Below, piece by piece: positions 18,619 to 27,127 of a stretch of DNA of 64,000 bases; position 1 is the first letter of the stretch; every line of letters begins with the position of its first letter. Source of the DNA: Thermodesulfobacterium sp. TA1 (GTDB lineage Bacteria; Desulfobacterota; Thermodesulfobacteria; Thermodesulfobacteriales; Thermodesulfobacteriaceae). Under the pieces are notes generated by a model. It searched no databases. It saw only the letters and a list, made by a program, of their open reading frames with translations, and was not told the origin of the DNA. The translations under genes were made by a program, and so were the position numbers. Location of the stretch: positions 496,001 to 560,000 of the forward strand of contig NZ_CP043908.1 in NCBI RefSeq assembly GCF_008630935.1. The letters run 5' to 3'.

Positions 18619-19241
18619 TAGGAATAGTAGATTACAAGGCTGGCAACCTTACCAGTGTAGCCAGAGCTCTTTCTTTTTTTGGGTATAAATGGATTATTTC
18701 TCACAAGCCAGAGGAGCTTAAAAAGGCAGAAAGGATTATTTTCCCTGGGGTTGGGGCAGCTAAAAGCGCTATGGATAGTTTAAAAGAGACAGGTTTAGAC
18801 GAGTTTTTAAAAGAGGCTTTTTTAAGAGGGGTGCCTATTTTAGGGATTTGTCTTGGTACACAGGTGATTTTTGAAGAAAGCGAAGAGGATGGAGGAACAA
18901 AAACTTTAGGTATATTAAAGGGTAAGGTAAAGAGGTTTCCTGAACCTCTTGTTTTTGAAGAGGAAAAACTTAAAGTGCCTCATATGGGTTGGAACCAGGT
19001 AGTTTGGCAAAAACCTCATCCTGTTTTCCAGGGACTTGACCCAGAATACGAATATTATTTTGTTCACAGCTATTATATAGTGCCAGAAGAAGAAGAGATA
19101 ATATATGGGATAACCTTTCATGGTATTTATTTCCCCTCGGCCATAGCTTATAAAAATTTAGTAGCTTTACAGTTTCATCCTGAGAAAAGCGGAAAGCCAG
19201 GTCTTCAAATCTTAAACCAGTTTTGTCGTTGGAACCCCTAA
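18615..19241 (+). CDS. hisH: Imidazole glycerol phosphate synthase, glutaminase subunit
   Basis: HisH releases ammonia from glutamine for HisF during histidine synthesis. The 208 residues have the class I amidotransferase triad: cysteine in LGICLGTQVIFE, and histidine with glutamate in LQFHPEKSG. The N-terminus IGIVDYKAGNLTSVARAL and the segment VPHMGWNQV are typical of HisH. hisF and other his genes are not adjacent, so the pathway is dispersed in this genome. The ATG overlaps the preceding unknown gene. Confidence 0.96.
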   Translation: MIGIVDYKAGNLTSVARALSFFGYKWIISHKPEELKKAERIIFPGVGAAKSAMDSLKETGLDEFLKEAFLRGVPILGICLGTQVIFEESEEDGGTKTLGILKGKVKRFPEPLVFEEEKLKVPHMGWNQVVWQKPHPVFQGLDPEYEYYFVHSYYIVPEEEEIIYGITFHGIYFPSAIAYKNLVALQFHPEKSGKPGLQILNQFCRWNP

Positions 19242-19256
19242 GTTTTTTTTGTTTAG

Positions 19257-19285
19257 TTGAAAAAATATAAATCTATGTTTTAATT
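19257..19285 (+). promoter_or_regulatory. Promoter of the rpsB operon
   Basis: TTGAAA (19257-19262) and TTAATT (19280-19285) are separated by 17 bases. Transcription from here would give a leader of about 115 bases that contains the folded element at 19308-19375. Confidence 0.5.
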
Positions 19286-19307
19286 AGAAAAATGCGTAAA
19301 AAAAGCA

Positions 19308-19375
19308 CGTCTAAGGGTTGGGGTGCCCCGTTTTTATGTTAACGGGGTCTTGAGTTTTTCACACCACCTTAGACG
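19308..19375 (+). promoter_or_regulatory. Structured rpsB leader RNA (probable S2 autoregulatory site)
   Basis: CGTCTAAGG (19308-19316) pairs perfectly with CCTTAGACG (19367-19375), enclosing a second helix CCCCGTT/AACGGGG (19326-19332 with 19341-19347) and a single-stranded arm. The ribosome site AAAGGAGG lies 16 bases beyond. rpsB leaders bound by S2 are known in other bacteria; that this one is the same type is inferred from position and fold. Confidence 0.65.
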
Positions 19376-19407
19376 GAAGCTAAAACCCCAAAAGGAGGAG
19401 TTTAGAG

Positions 19408-20250
19408 ATGGCCCACATTACGATGAAACAGCTGTTAGAAGCAGGTGTCCATTTTGGGCACCAGACCCGTCGTTGGAACCCAAAGATGAAACCTTTTATC
19501 TTTGGGGAGAGAAACGGAATCCACATCATCGACCTTCAGCAAACCCTTAAGTATTTTGAGATTGCTTACGAGTTTGTGGTAAACTTGGTAGCTGAAGGGG
19601 GAAAGCTTCTTTTTGTAGGGACTAAAAAGCAAGCTCAAGACACCATCAGAGAAGAGGCGGAAAGATGCGGAATGTATTATGTGGATTACCGCTGGCTGGG
19701 TGGCACCCTTACTAACTTTAGGACTATAAGGCAGAGTGTAGAAAAATTAAAAAGGATTGAGTCTTGGTTTGAAGACGGAACTATAGAAAGGTTCCCTAAA
19801 AAAGAGAGGTTAAGGCTTGAACGTTTGAAAAACAAACTTGACAGGAATTTAAGGGGTATTAAAGAGATGGAAACCCTTCCTCAGGCGTTGTTTGTGGTGG
19901 ATCCAGTGCATGAGGAGATTGCGGTTAAAGAGGCAAGAAAGTTGGGTATACCTATCGTAGCTATCGTTGATACCAACTGCGACCCAGACTTAATCGACTA
20001 CATCATCCCTGGTAATGACGACGCTATAAGGGCAGTAAAGCTTATTACCGGAAAAATTGCCGATGCTTGTTTGGAAGGGTTAGAGATTTATAAAGAAAGA
20101 GTGACGGCTGAATCGGATAAAGAATTGAGTTTAGAGGAAGAGTTTTTAAAGAAGGATGAAGAGGCTACGGCTGAGGCTATTTTAGAGGAGATCCTTGCCG
20201 AAGAAAAGAAAGAAACCGAACTTGAAGATCTTGCTAAAAACATAGACTAA
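19408..20250 (+). CDS. rpsB: 30S ribosomal protein S2
   Basis: S2 is a late-assembling protein of the small subunit at the head-body junction. The 280 residues start [20 protein letters not shown] and include [30 protein letters not shown] and [20 protein letters not shown]. The C-terminus carries an acidic extension of about 45 residues rich in Glu and Lys, beyond the usual fold. It heads the rpsB-tsf-pyrH-frr-uppS-cdsA operon and follows a structured leader that probably allows feedback control. Confidence 0.98.
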   Translation: MAHITMKQLLEAGVHFGHQTRRWNPKMKPFIFGERNGIHIIDLQQTLKYFEIAYEFVVNLVAEGGKLLFVGTKKQAQDTIREEAERCGMYYVDYRWLGGTLTNFRTIRQSVEKLKRIESWFEDGTIERFPKKERLRLERLKNKLDRNLRGIKEMETLPQALFVVDPVHEEIAVKEARKLGIPIVAIVDTNCDPDLIDYIIPGNDDAIRAVKLITGKIADACLEGLEIYKERVTAESDKELSLEEEFLKKDEEATAEAILEEILAEEKKETELEDLAKNID

Positions 20251-20271
20251 AAGAAAAGGAGGTTTTACAAG

Positions 20272-20868
20272 ATGGCTCAGATTAGTGTAGACCTTATAAA
20301 ACAGCTCAGAGAAAGAACGGCTGCGGGTTTTTCTGATTGTAAAAAAGCCTTAGAAGAGGCAGGAGGGGATATAGAAAAGGCAGTAGACATTTTAAGGAAA
20401 AAGGGGCTTGCTATCGCAGCTAAAAGAGCGGGGAAAGCTACCAGCGAAGGGGTAGTAGCCGCTTATATTCACAGCAACAAAAAAATCGGAGTTCTTGTTG
20501 AGGTAAACTGTGAGACCGACTTTGTGGCTAGGACTGAGGAGTTTCAGCAGTTTGCCCATGATGTAGCCATGCAGATTGCAGCTACCAACCCTGTAGCAGT
20601 TACCAGAGAAGAGGTGCCTCAAGAGGTCGTAGAAAGAGAAAAGAAAATTTATGAAGAACAGGTAAGAGAAAGTGGAAAGCCTGAAAACGTTATTCCTAAG
20701 ATCGTAGAGGGTAAAATGGAAAAATTTTATAAAGAGAATGTTCTTTTAGAACAGCCATTTATTAAGAACCCTGAGGTTACCATTCAAGACCTTTTAAACG
20801 AGTTGATAGCTAAAACAGGAGAAAGAATAGTTATCAAGAGGTTTGCTAGATTTCAGGTAGGGGAATAA
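20272..20868 (+). CDS. tsf: Elongation factor Ts
   Basis: EF-Ts exchanges GDP for GTP on EF-Tu. The 198 residues show the N-terminal UBA-like [20 protein letters not shown] and the core motif [16 protein letters not shown], followed by a shortened dimerisation region. The length is close to that of small thermophile EF-Ts proteins and shorter than the 283 residues of E. coli. It lies 21 bases after rpsB with the ribosome site AAAAGGAGG. Confidence 0.97.
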   Translation: MAQISVDLIKQLRERTAAGFSDCKKALEEAGGDIEKAVDILRKKGLAIAAKRAGKATSEGVVAAYIHSNKKIGVLVEVNCETDFVARTEEFQQFAHDVAMQIAATNPVAVTREEVPQEVVEREKKIYEEQVRESGKPENVIPKIVEGKMEKFYKENVLLEQPFIKNPEVTIQDLLNELIAKTGERIVIKRFARFQVGE

Positions 20869-20869
20869 G

Positions 20870-21586
20870 GTGGTTGATTTAAAGTATAAAAGGATACTCC
20901 TTAAGATTTCAGGAGAGGCTCTTCTTGGAGGTAGAGCCTTTGGTATTGACGCTAAGGTAATTACCCAAATAGCAGAAGAGTTAAAAGAGACTTATCAGTA
21001 TGGGCTTGAGATAGGGATAGTTATTGGAGGCGGAAACATCTTTAGAGGAGTAGCTGGAGAAAAACAAGGGATGGACAGGGCTCGTGCAGACTATATGGGT
21101 ATGCTTGCTACCCTTATCAATGCCTTAGCCCTGCAGGATGCTATAGAAGCTCAAGGAGTGCCCTGCAGGGTAATGTCTGCCCTTGAGGTTATCGAGGTCG
21201 CAGAGCCTTACATAAGAGAAAAAGCTATCAGACATTTAGAAAAAGGTAGGGTGCTTATCCTTGCATGTGGTACAGGTAATCCTTTCTTTACCACCGATAC
21301 AGCGGCAGTGTTAAGAGCACTTGAGCTTAAGTGTGAGGTTCTTTTTAAGGCAACCAAAGTTGATGGGGTTTATGATAAAGACCCAAAAAAACATCTTGAC
21401 GCACAAAAATTTGATGAGCTTACCTTTGATGAAGCCTTACAAAGAAGGCTTAAAGTAATGGATGCTACTGCTTTTTCTTTAGCCAGAGATTACAAACTTC
21501 CTATTTTGGTGTTTAACTTGTTAGACTATGGTAATATTAAAAAAGCTGTTTTAGGAGAAAAGGTGGGAACTTACATAAAAGCTTAA
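20870..21586 (+). CDS. pyrH: Uridylate kinase
   Basis: PyrH phosphorylates UMP to UDP. The 238 residues show [51 protein letters not shown] and [13 protein letters not shown], typical of the bacterial hexameric UMP kinase of the amino-acid kinase fold. The start is a GTG one base after the tsf stop region, implying translational coupling. Its position between tsf and frr is conserved widely in bacteria. Confidence 0.97.
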   Translation: MVDLKYKRILLKISGEALLGGRAFGIDAKVITQIAEELKETYQYGLEIGIVIGGGNIFRGVAGEKQGMDRARADYMGMLATLINALALQDAIEAQGVPCRVMSALEVIEVAEPYIREKAIRHLEKGRVLILACGTGNPFFTTDTAAVLRALELKCEVLFKATKVDGVYDKDPKKHLDAQKFDELTFDEALQRRLKVMDATAFSLARDYKLPILVFNLLDYGNIKKAVLGEKVGTYIKA

Positions 21587-21601
21587 GGGGAGGTGAGGTT
21601 T

Positions 21602-22156
21602 GTGAACCAAGCTTTAGATGATGCAAAAAACAGAATGGAAAAGGCAGTTAAAAACTTAAAAGAAGAATTTTCCCATATAAGGACTTCCAGGGCTTCTATA
21701 GCTTTGTTAGAGGGTATTAAAGTGGATTGCTATGGTACAAAGATGGCTATCCCTCAAATAGCAACCGTAAACATTATTGAGGGGAAGACTATAGTGATTC
21801 AGCCTTGGGATGCAAGTTTAGTAAAAGAGGTAGAAAAGGCTATACAAAAATCTGACTTAGGTATCAACCCCACTTCTGACGGAAAAACCATTAAGTTAGT
21901 GATGCCACCTCTTACTGAAGAGAGAAGGAAAGAGTTGGTAAAAATAGTCAATAAATTAGCTGAAGAGGCTCGTATCGCTATAAGAAACATTCGTAGAGAT
22001 GTGCTTGAAAAGTTTAAAGCCGCCAAGAAGAAGGGAGAAATCTCTGAGGACGACTACAATCAGCTTGAGAAAAAGGTGCAAAAACTTACCGACGATTATA
22101 TCAAAAAGGTAGATACCCATTTAAAGGAAAAAGAAAAAGAAATCCTTTCTGTATAA
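21602..22156 (+). CDS. frr: Ribosome recycling factor
   Basis: RRF splits post-termination ribosomes together with EF-G. The 184 residues include the conserved HIRTSRASIALLEGIKVDCYG and the C-terminal NIRRDVLEKFKAAKKKGEIS. I place the start at the GTG at 21602 because GGAGGTG lies six bases upstream. A GTG at 21593 would fall inside that ribosome site and add three residues. The gene sits 15 bases after pyrH and five before uppS. Confidence 0.97.
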   Translation: MNQALDDAKNRMEKAVKNLKEEFSHIRTSRASIALLEGIKVDCYGTKMAIPQIATVNIIEGKTIVIQPWDASLVKEVEKAIQKSDLGINPTSDGKTIKLVMPPLTEERRKELVKIVNKLAEEARIAIRNIRRDVLEKFKAAKKKGEISEDDYNQLEKKVQKLTDDYIKKVDTHLKEKEKEILSV

Positions 22157-22161
22157 AACCG

Positions 22162-22899
22162 ATGTCTTCTTGTTCATTTTCTTTGGATTTTTCTAAACTT
22201 CCTCAGCATGTGGCCATCATCATGGATGGTAATGGTAGATGGGCTAAAAAACACGGGTTGCCTCGGATTTATGGTCATAAAGTAGGGGCAGAAACCGCTA
22301 AAAAAATCATAGAAAAAACTTATGAACTAAACATTCCTTATCTTACTCTTTTTGCCTTTTCTAAAGAAAATTGGGGACGCCCTAAGGAAGAAGTAGAAGG
22401 TATCTGGGAGCTTTTTAGGATATATCTTCAAAAAGAAAGGCCTTTTTTGCTGGAAAAAGGTATTCGATTAAAGGTAATAGGCGATAGAAAAGACCTTTCT
22501 GAAGACCTAAGAAATCTTATAGCAGAGGTAGAGGAAGAGACCAAACATAACTCAAGACTTAATTTATGTTTAGCCTTAAGTTATGGGGGGAGGGATGAGA
22601 TTTTAAAAGCCGTAAAAGAGATAGCTCAAAAAGCAAAACAAGGCTTATTAGACCCAGAAAAGATAGATGAGGAGGTGTTTAGAAAGCACCTTTATACTCA
22701 AGATATCCCTGACCCAGACTTGCTTATTCGCACAAGCGGAGAAGAAAGGCTCTCTAACTTTTTGCTTTTTCAGACGGCTTATACTGAACTTTATTTTACC
22801 CCGGTTTATTGGCCTGAATTTAACGAAGAAGAATATTTAAAAGCCCTTTACTCTTATCAACAGAGAGAAAGGCGGTTTGGTAAGGTTTATGAATTTTAA
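22162..22899 (+). CDS. uppS: Isoprenyl (undecaprenyl) diphosphate synthase
   Basis: UppS condenses isopentenyl units in cis to make the lipid carrier for cell wall synthesis. The 245 residues show HVAIIMDGNGRWAKKHGLPR, with the metal-binding aspartate, then TLFAFSKENW, and DLLIRTSGEERLSNFLLFQ with PVYWPEF near the end. It is part of the rpsB operon and overlaps cdsA by 11 bases if cdsA starts at 22889. Product chain length cannot be read from sequence. Confidence 0.96.
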   Translation: MSSCSFSLDFSKLPQHVAIIMDGNGRWAKKHGLPRIYGHKVGAETAKKIIEKTYELNIPYLTLFAFSKENWGRPKEEVEGIWELFRIYLQKERPFLLEKGIRLKVIGDRKDLSEDLRNLIAEVEEETKHNSRLNLCLALSYGGRDEILKAVKEIAQKAKQGLLDPEKIDEEVFRKHLYTQDIPDPDLLIRTSGEERLSNFLLFQTAYTELYFTPVYWPEFNEEEYLKALYSYQQRERRFGKVYEF

Positions 22900-23665
22900 A
22901 CGAGTGGTCACTGCCTTACTCCTTTTTCCTCTTCTTGTGTTCTTATTGATGAAAGGTCCTAAGTTTCTTCTTATAACCTTGGTTTGGGTATCTGGTTTGG
23001 TTTGTCTTTACGAATGGATAAAACTTTACGATTTAAATTTTCGTTGGTTTTTAGGTCTATCAGTTCTTTGGAGCCTTGCGTTTATAGGTTTTTATGGGCT
23101 AAAAAATCCTTTATTAAGTTTTTATGCCTTTTTAGTTTTTCCTTTTTTACCTTTTCTTAAAAATTACGAAAAAGATAGTTTTGCTAAAAGTTTTTTTCCT
23201 GGGGTTTTAGGTTTGTTTTACCTTGGGGTAGGGCTTTATCCTTTTTTAGAGTTTTTGTCTGGTTTTAGCAGAGAACATTTAGTCTATTTTTTTTCAGTAG
23301 TTTTTGCTAATGATACAGGGGCTTATATAGTAGGGAAGCTTTTAGGGAAAAGGACTCTTGTGCCTAAACTTTCTCCTAAAAAGACCTGGGAAGGATTTTG
23401 GGGAGGGGTTTTAGCAGGCATTTTAGTAGGGATTCTCTGTAATCAACTCTTTAAAATTTTTAGTTTTGAGTTAAATCTTTTAACAAGTTTGGTTTTGGTT
23501 TTGGGTGCTGTGGTTGGAGACCTTTTGGAATCTGCCTTTAAAAGAATGGTAGGTAAAAAGGATTCTGGTAAGATTATTTGGGGGCATGGAGGCCTTCTTG
23601 ACAGAATTGATGGGGTGTTGGTGGCCTCACCTATCTACCTTTTTTGGCTGAAATTTTTAGGTTGA
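22889..23665 (+). CDS. cdsA: Phosphatidate cytidylyltransferase
   Basis: CdsA makes CDP-diacylglycerol from phosphatidic acid and CTP at the inner membrane. The protein is very hydrophobic, with about seven predicted membrane segments. It carries the C-terminal signature VVGDLLESAFKRMVGKKDSG and GHGGLLDRIDGVL, plus SPKKTWEGFWGG. I favour the ATG at 22889; a TTG at 22877 would add four residues. It overlaps uppS upstream and the HD-domain gene region downstream, in the same operon. Confidence 0.95.
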   Translation: MNFKRVVTALLLFPLLVFLLMKGPKFLLITLVWVSGLVCLYEWIKLYDLNFRWFLGLSVLWSLAFIGFYGLKNPLLSFYAFLVFPFLPFLKNYEKDSFAKSFFPGVLGLFYLGVGLYPFLEFLSGFSREHLVYFFSVVFANDTGAYIVGKLLGKRTLVPKLSPKKTWEGFWGGVLAGILVGILCNQLFKIFSFELNLLTSLVLVLGAVVGDLLESAFKRMVGKKDSGKIIWGHGGLLDRIDGVLVASPIYLFWLKFLG

Positions 23666-23673
23666 TCGATAAA

Positions 23674-24285
23674 ATGCTTTCTATAAACGATTGTTATTAT
23701 TTGTTGAAAAAAGAAGGAGTTCCTGCTCATATCATCAGGCATTCTGAGAAAGTAGCCCTGGCTTCACTTTACTTAGGATGCAAACTAAAAAAAGAGACCA
23801 ATTTAGAGCTTAACGTTCCTCTACTGGTGGTAGGGGCGTTATTACATGATATAAAAAAATACGAAGCCATCATAAAAGGGGTTAATCATGCGTTAGCAGG
23901 TTATAGTCTTTTAAAAAATTTAGGATATCCAGAAGTAGCTTCTATTATAAAAGCTCATGTATATTTAGATTTAAACACTCTAAAAGGTCCTGTTAATGAA
24001 GAAGAAATCGTTTACTATACAGATAAAAGGGTAAAACACGAAGAGATAGTAGGTCTTGAAGAGAGATTTTCTGACCTTAAAAAAAGATATGGAAAGACCT
24101 TAAGGTCTCAAATAAGGATTCATTTTTTAGAAAAGATTTCTTACGTAGTAGAAAACAGGATTTTTAAAGGGTTAAGTTTTGGACCTGATAAACTTTTAGA
24201 GTTAGAAAAGTTTAGTAAGGAGGTAAGGGATGTCTTCGAGGCCTGTTTTAAGGGTTGCTCTACTTGCAGGAGGGAAGTCCTCTGA
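23674..24285 (+). CDS. HD-domain phosphohydrolase-like protein
   Basis: This protein of about 203 residues has the HD metal site: HIIRHSEKVA, then GALLHDIKKYEA, and DLNTLKGPV further on. HD-domain proteins of this size hydrolyse phosphate esters of nucleotides or act in tRNA and cofactor metabolism; the substrate is not identifiable here. I choose the ATG at 23674 (MLSINDCYYLL) over a TTG at 23644 inside cdsA, although neither has a strong ribosome site. Its 3' end overlaps ddl by 56 bases, an unusually long coupling overlap. It belongs to the rpsB-ddl operon by position. Confidence 0.75.
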   Translation: MLSINDCYYLLKKEGVPAHIIRHSEKVALASLYLGCKLKKETNLELNVPLLVVGALLHDIKKYEAIIKGVNHALAGYSLLKNLGYPEVASIIKAHVYLDLNTLKGPVNEEEIVYYTDKRVKHEEIVGLEERFSDLKKRYGKTLRSQIRIHFLEKISYVVENRIFKGLSFGPDKLLELEKFSKEVRDVFEACFKGCSTCRREVL

Positions 24286-25165
24286 AAGAGAGGTTTCACT
24301 TAAAGGGGCTCAAGCAGTAAAAAAGGCACTTGAGGCCTTAGGACATAAATATGAGTTTTTTGACCCAGCAACCGACCTTTTTGAATTAGCCAAAAGGGCT
24401 AAAGAGTTTGATTGCGCTTTTTTGGTAATGCATGGTCCTGGAGGAGAAGACGGGACCCTTCAGGGTTTTTTAGACTCTATAGGCCTTCCTTATCAAGGAG
24501 CAGGGGTCCTTGGCAGTGCTCTTGCCATGCATAAAGGAATTGCCAAGGAACTTTATCGGTTAGCAGGACTTAAGGTGCCAGAGGGTCAGGTGTTTACTCC
24601 GGAAGATGGGCTGGAAAAGGTAAAGGCCTGGGCTAAAACCTTGGGTTATCCTTTGGTAGTAAAACCAGCAACCCAAGGTTCAAGCATAGGTCTAACCATA
24701 GCAAAACAAGAAAGTGAATTGCCTCAGGCTTTAGAAAAAGCCTATGCTATCGATAAAGAAGTATTGGTAGAGCAGTACCTAAAAGGAAGGGAAATCACCG
24801 TTGGTATTTTAGACGAAGAGCCTTTACCGGTAGTAGAAATCGTTCCTAAAGCCTCTGAAACCTTTGATTATACCACTAAATATACTCCAGGGTTGGCAGA
24901 AGAAATTTGTCCTGCACCTATAGGGGAAAATTTGACCAAAAAAGCCCAAGAATACGGACTTAAAGCCCACAAAGCTTTAAAGATAAGACATTACAGCAGA
25001 ACAGACATGATAATAAAAGACGAAGAAATCTATGTTTTGGAAACCAATACCATTCCAGGTATGACAGAAACCAGCCTTTTACCTCTTGCTGCTAAAGTGG
25101 CGGGCTATTCCTTTGAAGGTTTAATACAAAAACTTCTAGACCTTACTTTAAAAGAAAAATTCTAA
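24230..25165 (+). CDS. ddl: D-alanine-D-alanine ligase
   Basis: Ddl joins two D-alanines for peptidoglycan. The 311-residue ATP-grasp protein shows LLAGGKSSEREVSLKGA, FLVMHGPGGEDGTLQGFLDS, PLVVKPATQGSSIGL, EQYLKGREITVG and LETNTIPGMTETSLLPLAA. The start at 24230 has AAGGAGG upstream and lies within the end of the HD-domain gene. It overlaps the convergent gene at 25162 by four bases. No mur genes are adjacent. Confidence 0.96.
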   Translation: MSSRPVLRVALLAGGKSSEREVSLKGAQAVKKALEALGHKYEFFDPATDLFELAKRAKEFDCAFLVMHGPGGEDGTLQGFLDSIGLPYQGAGVLGSALAMHKGIAKELYRLAGLKVPEGQVFTPEDGLEKVKAWAKTLGYPLVVKPATQGSSIGLTIAKQESELPQALEKAYAIDKEVLVEQYLKGREITVGILDEEPLPVVEIVPKASETFDYTTKYTPGLAEEICPAPIGENLTKKAQEYGLKAHKALKIRHYSRTDMIIKDEEIYVLETNTIPGMTETSLLPLAAKVAGYSFEGLIQKLLDLTLKEKF

Positions 25166-25551
25166 GAATAAAAGCCTTGTTTTATCTTTTGGGCCTCAAC
25201 CCCAAGAAGAAAAGCCCAATCTTTGATAAAATTTTTGGTAAAAGACTCAGGAAGAGAAGAGACGATTTTATCTATCTCTAAGGCTTGAGAAAGTAAAAAG
25301 TCCCCAACAGTTTCAGCTTTAGAAAGAGAAACCGGGCTGTTAATAAAGTGTTCTAAAACGGCTAACGTTTCTTCTAATTTGTTTAAAGCAAGGGTTGTTT
25401 TTTCTTCTTGGGTTTTTTGGATAAATTCCTCTTTTTCCAGCTCAGAAAGGGCTATCTTAAGGTGCTCTTCAAAGCCCTTCACTCTCTCTTCAGTTTTTTC
25501 AGGTTTTATGGTAAAATTAGAAACGGTTAAGTGTTTGTTTTCTATCTTCAT
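25162..25551 (-). CDS. Small helical protein of unknown function
   Basis: I do not recognise this 129-residue protein. It has no signal peptide, cysteine cluster or membrane segment. It is rich in Glu, Lys and Leu, with long predicted helices (LALNKLEETLAVLEHF, ETVGDFLLSQALEIDKIV), suggesting a cytoplasmic helical-bundle adaptor. The size and helical pattern faintly recall flagellar chaperones, but nothing confirms this. It is divergent from the BON lipoprotein gene, with 13 bases between the start codons. Its 3' end overlaps ddl. Confidence 0.6.
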   Translation of the reverse strand: MKIENKHLTVSNFTIKPEKTEERVKGFEEHLKIALSELEKEEFIQKTQEEKTTLALNKLEETLAVLEHFINSPVSLSKAETVGDFLLSQALEIDKIVSSLPESFTKNFIKDWAFLLGVEAQKIKQGFYS

Positions 25552-25564
25552 AATGGAGGCTCCT

Positions 25565-25978
25565 ATGGGTAATTATTTTTATTTTAAAAATAAAATCGGA
25601 AAAAATCAAGGAATCTTTAGTCAAAACCTAAAAAAGTTAGGGTTATTTTTAGCGGTTTTAGGGTTAGGTTTTAACCTTGTTGGCTGTGGATGGGTTTTAG
25701 TGGGTGGTGGGGCGGCGGTTGGATATAAAGCTGCTACTGACCCAAGAAGCATAGGCACCCAGATAGATGATGCTAAAATAACCTCTCAAGTTAAACTTAA
25801 ATTGATAGAAGATAAGGATATAAAAGCCCTTTCTATAGATGTAGATACGGTAAACGGAGTGGTAACCCTTACCGGTATAGTAGAAAACGAATATCAGAAG
25901 GCTAAGGCGGTAGAAATAGCTAAAAGTGTGCCTGGGGTTAAGGCAATAATCAACAACCTGCAAATAAAACGTAAATAG
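25565..25978 (+). CDS. BON-domain lipoprotein
   Basis: This 137-residue protein has a signal segment with lipobox NLVGC (Cys41), a short glycine-rich stretch and one BON domain (IGTQIDDAKITSQVKLKL to VKAIINNLQIK). BON domains, as in OsmY and DolP, bind phospholipid and help maintain the outer membrane. The start at 25565 follows GGAGG; longer upstream frames run antisense to the neighbouring gene and are not credible. An outer-membrane location is likely but not shown. Confidence 0.85.
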   Translation: MGNYFYFKNKIGKNQGIFSQNLKKLGLFLAVLGLGFNLVGCGWVLVGGGAAVGYKAATDPRSIGTQIDDAKITSQVKLKLIEDKDIKALSIDVDTVNGVVTLTGIVENEYQKAKAVEIAKSVPGVKAIINNLQIKRK

Positions 25979-25981
25979 AGA

Positions 25982-26902
25982 CTAAGAATTATAGTTTTTC
26001 CCTTGGTAAAGCTGATGAGCTTGCATAAACTTTTGGATTAGAGCTACCACCTCTCTTTTTTCTGCAACCCATAAGGGGGCTACCAAATCTTCTTTGCGAG
26101 CCTCTGAGCAGAGTCTATGGATAACCGTATTTTCAGGTAGATAGGTTAGGGCCTCTGCTACCAAAGAGACATATTCTTCTTTGTCCAAAGGTGTAATTTG
26201 CTTTTGATGATATAGGACCTCAAGTTGAGAACCCTTAGGTATGTATAAAGCATGAAATTTAATACCATCAATCTGTAGTTTAGCCAGGGTTTTAACGGTC
26301 TCTAACATCATTTCTCTGGTTTCTCCTGGCAAACCAAAGATGATATGTACCACCACCGGGAGACCAAACTTTTTTAATAGTTGATAAGCTTCTAAAAAGT
26401 CTTCAAAAGTATGGCCTCGGTTTATTTTTTTTAAGGTTTCATTATGTATGGTTTGTAACCCAAGCTCAACCCATACATAATAACCTAAGTTTACATAACC
26501 GAGGAGAAGCTCTACTACCTCTTGAGAAATACAATCAGGTCTGGTTCCGATGGCAAGTCCAACGATTGAGCGGTCTAAAAAAACTATATCATAAAGGTTT
26601 TTAAGGGTTTCAGGGTCTGCATAGGTATTACTAAAGGACTGAAAATAGGCGATGAATTTGTTAAAACCTTTAGGTTTATATATATTAAGAAAATACAATA
26701 CTTGTTTTTCTAAGGTTCTCCCTTCTGCATAAAGCCCTGTTCCAGAACCTTTACTATCACAGTAAATACATCCTCCGTATCCTTTAGTTCCATCACGGTT
26801 TGGACAACTAAGCCCTGCATCTAACGGAATTTTTTTTACTTTTTCGCCAAATTTTTGTTTTAAAAAGGAGTTTAAAGAACGATAAAATATAAGGTTTTTC
26901 AT
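25982..26902 (-). CDS. Radical SAM protein, YhcC/TIGR01212 family
   Basis: This 306-residue radical SAM enzyme has the family-specific cluster motif CPNRDGTKGYGGCIYC, in which the first cysteine is spaced 11 residues from a CxxC pair. FQSFSNTYADPETL, VGLAIGTRPDCI and VHIIFGLPGETREMM follow. The YhcC/YtqA group is widespread but its reaction is unresolved; links to tRNA or cofactor modification have been suggested. It lies three bases from the convergent BON lipoprotein gene. Confidence 0.9.
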   Translation of the reverse strand: MKNLIFYRSLNSFLKQKFGEKVKKIPLDAGLSCPNRDGTKGYGGCIYCDSKGSGTGLYAEGRTLEKQVLYFLNIYKPKGFNKFIAYFQSFSNTYADPETLKNLYDIVFLDRSIVGLAIGTRPDCISQEVVELLLGYVNLGYYVWVELGLQTIHNETLKKINRGHTFEDFLEAYQLLKKFGLPVVVHIIFGLPGETREMMLETVKTLAKLQIDGIKFHALYIPKGSQLEVLYHQKQITPLDKEEYVSLVAEALTYLPENTVIHRLCSEARKEDLVAPLWVAEKREVVALIQKFMQAHQLYQGKNYNS

Positions 26903-26941
26903 GTATTAAATAATAGAGTTTTTTTAGTTTTTTTCAACGTC

Positions 26942-27055
26942 AAATGGTCTATGGGCTTGTCACCCATATGTAAACAAGCTCTTTTGTGAGAAGAAGTATT
27001 ATCTAAGGAAGCCTATATTTAGGCATGAACCTGATAACTAATTTCAAGACCATTT
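26942..27055 (+). ncRNA. Candidate structured RNA between the radical SAM gene and xseA
   Basis: AAATGGTCT (26942-26950) and AGACCATTT (27047-27055) are perfect complements that close a domain of 114 bases. Inside are TATGGG/CCCATA (26950-26955 with 26963-26968) and GCCTA/TAGGC (27011-27015 with 27020-27024). The strand is uncertain; plus is chosen because xseA follows. No known family matched by eye. It could be a small RNA or a leader element. Confidence 0.4.
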
Positions 27056-27127
27056 AAACTAAGAGCAATTTTTTCATTTAAAGATTCTTTGATGTAAAAC
27101 TTAAAAATTGTGTTAATTTAATAAACT

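Noticed and set aside
25379-25564. Longer N-terminus for the BON lipoprotein
   Set aside because: The extension lies antisense to the neighbouring gene, and the ATG at 25565 has a good ribosome site and a proper signal peptide.
26942-27055. Thiamine-diphosphate riboswitch
   Set aside because: Only TGAACCTGAT matches; the CTGAGA box with its pairing partner and the final helix consensus are absent.
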